The notes under the pieces: generated by a model
The model's input: only the letters and a program-made list of their open reading frames with translations
Database searches by the model: none
Told to the model about the DNA's origin: nothing
Translations under genes and position numbers: made by a program
Shown here: positions 6,472 through 8,015 of the stretch, one piece after another
Layout: the number at the start of each line of letters is the position of its first letter
Numbering within the stretch: position 1 is the first letter of the stretch
Assembly (NCBI GenBank): GCA_009777165.1
Contig: WRML01000080.1
Coordinates: 1-8,015, forward strand
Source of the DNA: Kiritimatiellota bacterium
GTDB taxonomy: Bacteria; Verrucomicrobiota; Kiritimatiellia; RFP12; UBA1067
Length of the DNA stretch: 8,015 nucleotides
Reading direction: 5' to 3'

Positions 6472-7565
6472 TTTGCGTCCTCCTCCTTCTCCTGCCGCGT
6501 CCCCACGATGACCTGATCCCCGGCCGTGATTTTGCTGATGCCCTCCGTCACGATCAGCGTCCCGCGCTCGACCCCCGACGTGATCTCCGCCCACCGGCCC
6601 ATGCGCCGCCCGAGCTTCACCTCCACCCGCGCGACCTTGTCCCCCCCCTCCGGCAGCGTGAACAGGAACTGCTTCTCGCCGATGCTCACCAGCGCCGCCT
6701 CAGGCACCACCGTCGCCTCCGCCACGCCCGTGCTCAGCAGCACCTTCAGGAACATCCCCGGCCGGATGCGGAAGTCCGGGTTGTCCATGACCCCCCTCAC
6801 CTGCACGCTCCGCGTCTGCTCATTCACGCGCGACTCGATCATGCGGATGGTCCCCTCGAACGTCACCCCCGGGAACGGCTCGCTCGTCGCCGTGAACGGC
6901 TGCCCCGGCGACAGCTTCGCCATGTACTTCTCCGGCACGGAGAAATCAATGTACACCTGCGCGATGTCATCCAGCGTCGCGATCTCCGTACCAGGCGTCA
7001 CCAGGTCCCCCAGGCTCACCAGCCGCAGCCCCAGCACCCCCCCGAACGGCGCACGGATGACATGGTCCGCCAGGTCCACCTCGATCCGCGCCTTCTCCGC
7101 CCTCGCCATCTCCAGGCGCGTCTCGCGGTCATCCAGCTCCTTCTGCGCGACGGCGTCCCCCTTCAGCAACCGCGCCAACCGCTCCTGCTCACGCTCATGC
7201 TCCGCGATCGACAGCTCCGCCACCCGCAACGCGACGACCTCATGCGAATTGTCCAGCTCGATCAGCACATCCCCCTGCTTGACCGTCTGCCCGTCCTCGA
7301 AATTGATTTTCGTCACCTTGTCCGACACCCGCGCCGTGACGACCACCGACTCCCTCGCCACCGGCGTCCCGATACGCACTAGCGTGTCATCCATCGGGAT
7401 TGCCCCCACCTTCTCCACGAAGACCGTCGGCGCGGACTTCCCCCCCTTGCCCGCGCCCGCGCGCGTCGGCTCCGTCGTCCTCACCAACAATACCGACCAC
7501 ACCAGTAGCCCCACCCCAATCACAATCTCTAGAATCCACTTAACCCACTTCATGCAATCCCCCAT
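6468..7565 (-). CDS. RND periplasmic adaptor (membrane fusion protein, HlyD/AcrA family)
   Basis: This protein links the RND pump to the outer-membrane channel across the periplasm. Of 365 residues, 9-28 form an N-terminal membrane anchor; there is no lipobox, unlike AcrA. The order then follows the family: a first lipoyl half-motif (DGQTVKQGDVLIELD, 91-105), a short alpha-helical hairpin (about 107-165, Glu/Arg-rich), a second lipoyl half (IRAPFGGVLGLRLVSLGDLV, 170-189), a beta-barrel domain with RVNEQTRSVQVRG (246-258) and RPGMF (268-272), and a membrane-proximal domain from VVPEAAL (286-292). It is the first gene of the operon. Start is between ATG 7565, only 9 nt after a TATAAT box, and ATG 7553 (four residues shorter), which has GGGGGA just upstream; 7553 may be the better one. 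The stop overlaps the next ATG by 4 nt. Confidence 0.95.
   Translation of the reverse strand: MGDCMKWVKWILEIVIGVGLLVWSVLLVRTTEPTRAGAGKGGKSAPTVFVEKVGAIPMDDTLVRIGTPVARESVVVTARVSDKVTKINFEDGQTVKQGDVLIELDNSHEVVALRVAELSIAEHEREQERLARLLKGDAVAQKELDDRETRLEMARAEKARIEVDLADHVIRAPFGGVLGLRLVSLGDLVTPGTEIATLDDIAQVYIDFSVPEKYMAKLSPGQPFTATSEPFPGVTFEGTIRMIESRVNEQTRSVQVRGVMDNPDFRIRPGMFLKVLLSTGVAEATVVPEAALVSIGEKQFLFTLPEGGDKVARVEVKLGRRMGRWAEITSGVERGTLIVTEGISKITAGDQVIVGTRQEKEEDAK
6479..6484 (-). promoter_or_regulatory. Shine-Dalgarno AGGAGG for the DUF2281 gene
   Basis: AGGAGG ends 7 nt before the ATG at 6471, within the final Glu-Glu-Asp codons of the fusion-protein gene. It selects the 65-residue start over longer in-frame alternatives that would run inside the upstream gene. 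Confidence 0.8.
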
Positions 7566-7574
7566 CCGTTTCCC

Positions 7575-7580
7575 ATTATA
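7575..7580 (-). promoter_or_regulatory. -10 box TATAAT of the efflux operon
   Basis: An exact TATAAT reads on the minus strand 9 nt before the first ATG of the fusion-protein gene. There is no good -35: at 17-nt spacing (7598-7603) the sequence is TTTTTT, part of an A/T-tract that could act as an UP-like element. Transcription would start at about 7567-7568, leaving almost no leader for ATG 7565 and about 15 nt for ATG 7553. No clear operator palindrome is seen, and no regulator gene is in the window. Confidence 0.5.
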
Positions 7581-7619
7581 CTAGATTCCTGCAGTGAAAA
7601 AAAATAGGATAGCAAAAAC

Positions 7620-7665
7620 GAGGCGCAGAACAAACACAAATCAACACCGCTCCTCATTTTTTTTT
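7620..7665. terminator. Possible bidirectional terminator hairpin
   Basis: GAGGCGCAG (7620-7628) pairs at 7 of 9 positions with CCGCTCCTC (7647-7655). A run of nine T follows on the plus strand (7657-7665), and GTTTTTG follows the stem on the minus strand. It could end transcription of the right-hand minus-strand gene before the operon promoter. The 18-nt loop and two mismatches make it weak. Confidence 0.35.
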
Positions 7666-7816
7666 CGCGGTAAGGTGGAGGTCCCCCTGACAATCCCTTT
7701 GGAAACGTGTGTCCCCGCGAGCCGGAAAGTCTTTTCAAAGAGGCGCAGCGGTATCCTTCCCGTCGCCGTAGGGACTCGCCCTCTAGAGTGGTCCCCATCA
7801 CCCCGCTTCCCAGCTC

Positions 7817-8015
7817 CTACCTCTGTCCCCTGACCTCCTCCCAGATCGCCTTCTGGAAGTCATTCGTTGGGGCGGGTGCCCAGCCCTCCTCGACGGCCCT
7901 GCGGTAGGATGTCATCCGACCCGGGGATATACCCAATTTTGCCGCTTGCGCCATAATCTTGTTCATCGGCTCTGGGCTGATCGTCTGCGGCTTGAGAGCA
8001 TCCAGATCTTCCGGC
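7817..8015 (-). CDS. 3' end of a paralogue of the 728-1522 secreted protein (partial)
   Basis: The reading frame enters from the right edge (first full codon at 8014) and ends at TAG 7817-7819, giving 65 visible residues. Its start is outside the window. It begins PEDLDALKPQTISPEPM, which aligns with VGDLDAFSGFPITPATM (201-217) of the protein at 728-1522. Over the 35 residues before the shared tail I count 10 identities. From YRRAVEEGW onwards the next 25 residues are identical, followed by RGQR instead of KSK. The nucleotide sequence of the tail is also identical (inverted repeat 7839-7908). It therefore belongs to the same unrecognised family. It points toward the efflux operon and lies about 250 nt upstream of it on the same strand. 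Confidence 0.85.
   Translation of the reverse strand, partial: PEDLDALKPQTISPEPMNKIMAQAAKLGISPGRMTSYRRAVEEGWAPAPTNDFQKAIWEEVRGQR
7831..7908 (-). repeat. Inverted repeat, right copy (70 bp exact)
   Basis: 7839-7908 is the reverse complement of 1434-1503 without a mismatch. A single mismatch at 7838 and seven further matches extend it to 7831. It forms the 3' end of the right-hand partial gene. Together the copies enclose the efflux operon as an inverted pair about 6.3 kb apart. Confidence 0.95.

Larger units (their letters stand above)
7566..7816. other. AT-rich intergenic region upstream of the operon
   Basis: 251 bases lie between the stop of the right-hand gene and the fusion-protein start. 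The part next to the operon (7590-7680) is AT-rich with an 8-nt A-run (7597-7604) and a 9-nt T-run (7657-7665), a sharp change from the GC-rich genes. The distal part (7740-7800) is GC-richer and contains a GILPV-like motif (7747-7767). GAGGCGCAG occurs at 7620-7628 and again at 7740-7748. Short open frames here (for example from the GTG at 7594) have no RBS and no recognisable product, so I do not call them genes. Confidence 0.6.

Noticed and set aside
3914..6511. Long plus-strand open frame of 865 codons opposite the pump gene
   Set aside because: His/Arg/Asp-rich low-complexity translation typical of the antisense of a GC-rich gene. The opposite strand encodes a full RND pump with all key residues.
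6274..6594. Longer 106-codon version of the DUF2281 frame
   Set aside because: The extra 41 residues are Gly/Arg/Asp-rich shadow of the fusion-protein gene. The internal ATG at 6471 has a proper RBS and a 4-nt overlap.
6378..7584. Plus-strand open frames opposite the fusion protein and the DUF2281 gene
   Set aside because: Arg/His/Pro- or Ser-rich shadow translations. The minus strand has clear HlyD-family motifs and overlapping start/stop signals.
7550..7833. Small open frames on both strands in the region upstream of the operon
   Set aside because: No RBS and no recognisable product. One overlaps the -10 box and the fusion-protein start, and the region has intergenic composition.
1434..7908. 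Composite transposon ended by the inverted repeats
   Set aside because: The repeats are coding 3' ends, there is no transposase or integrase between or beside them, and no target-site duplication was found.
1..8015. CRISPR arrays, tRNA, rRNA or riboswitches
   Set aside because: No regularly spaced short repeats with unique spacers, and no tRNA or rRNA signatures, were seen on either strand by eye.

Overview
The window (8015 bases) comes from a high-GC Gram-negative (diderm) bacterium. It carries a complete tripartite RND multidrug-efflux operon on the minus strand, flanked on both sides by members of an unrecognised secreted-protein family. The diderm assignment rests on the outer-membrane efflux factor. 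The phylum cannot be fixed from sequence alone. The unknown secreted proteins, a DUF2281 gene and a GILPV-like intergenic motif would suit a PVC-type bacterium (Verrucomicrobiota, Kiritimatiellota or Planctomycetota relatives), but this is only a guess from remembered patterns.

Layout. (1) 1-250: extremely GC-rich low-complexity coding repeats whose reading frame is broken in a block of alternating poly-G and poly-C, probably a sequence error. (2) 242-724 (+): C-terminal part of an unrecognised protein. (3) 728-1522 (+): a signal-peptide-bearing protein, translationally linked to the previous gene, with a possible degenerate metzincin-like core. (4) 1558-7565 (-): the operon, in transcription order membrane fusion protein (6468-7565), DUF2281 antitoxin-like small protein (6274-6471), RND pump (3143-6277) and outer-membrane factor lipoprotein (1558-3150). 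All three junctions overlap (4, 4 and 8 nt). A foldback repeat lies at the pump/outer-membrane-factor junction. (5) 7566-7816: an AT-rich intergenic region with a consensus TATAAT -10 box for the operon. (6) 7817-8015 (-): the 3' end of a paralogue of the 728-1522 gene.

How the genes work together: the fusion protein (inner-membrane anchored), the pump (inner membrane) and the factor (outer membrane) should form one proton-driven export complex. The small DUF2281 gene is lower in GC than its neighbours (about 48% by hand count, against roughly 65-70% in sampled stretches of the neighbours) and has no toxin partner in the window. The flanking secreted-protein genes are not obviously part of the efflux machine.

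The strongest unexpected signal is a perfect 70-bp inverted repeat (1434-1503 and 7839-7908). It is the 3' end of both flanking genes and encloses the whole operon. The two proteins are only about 29% identical just upstream of it but identical at every nucleotide within it.
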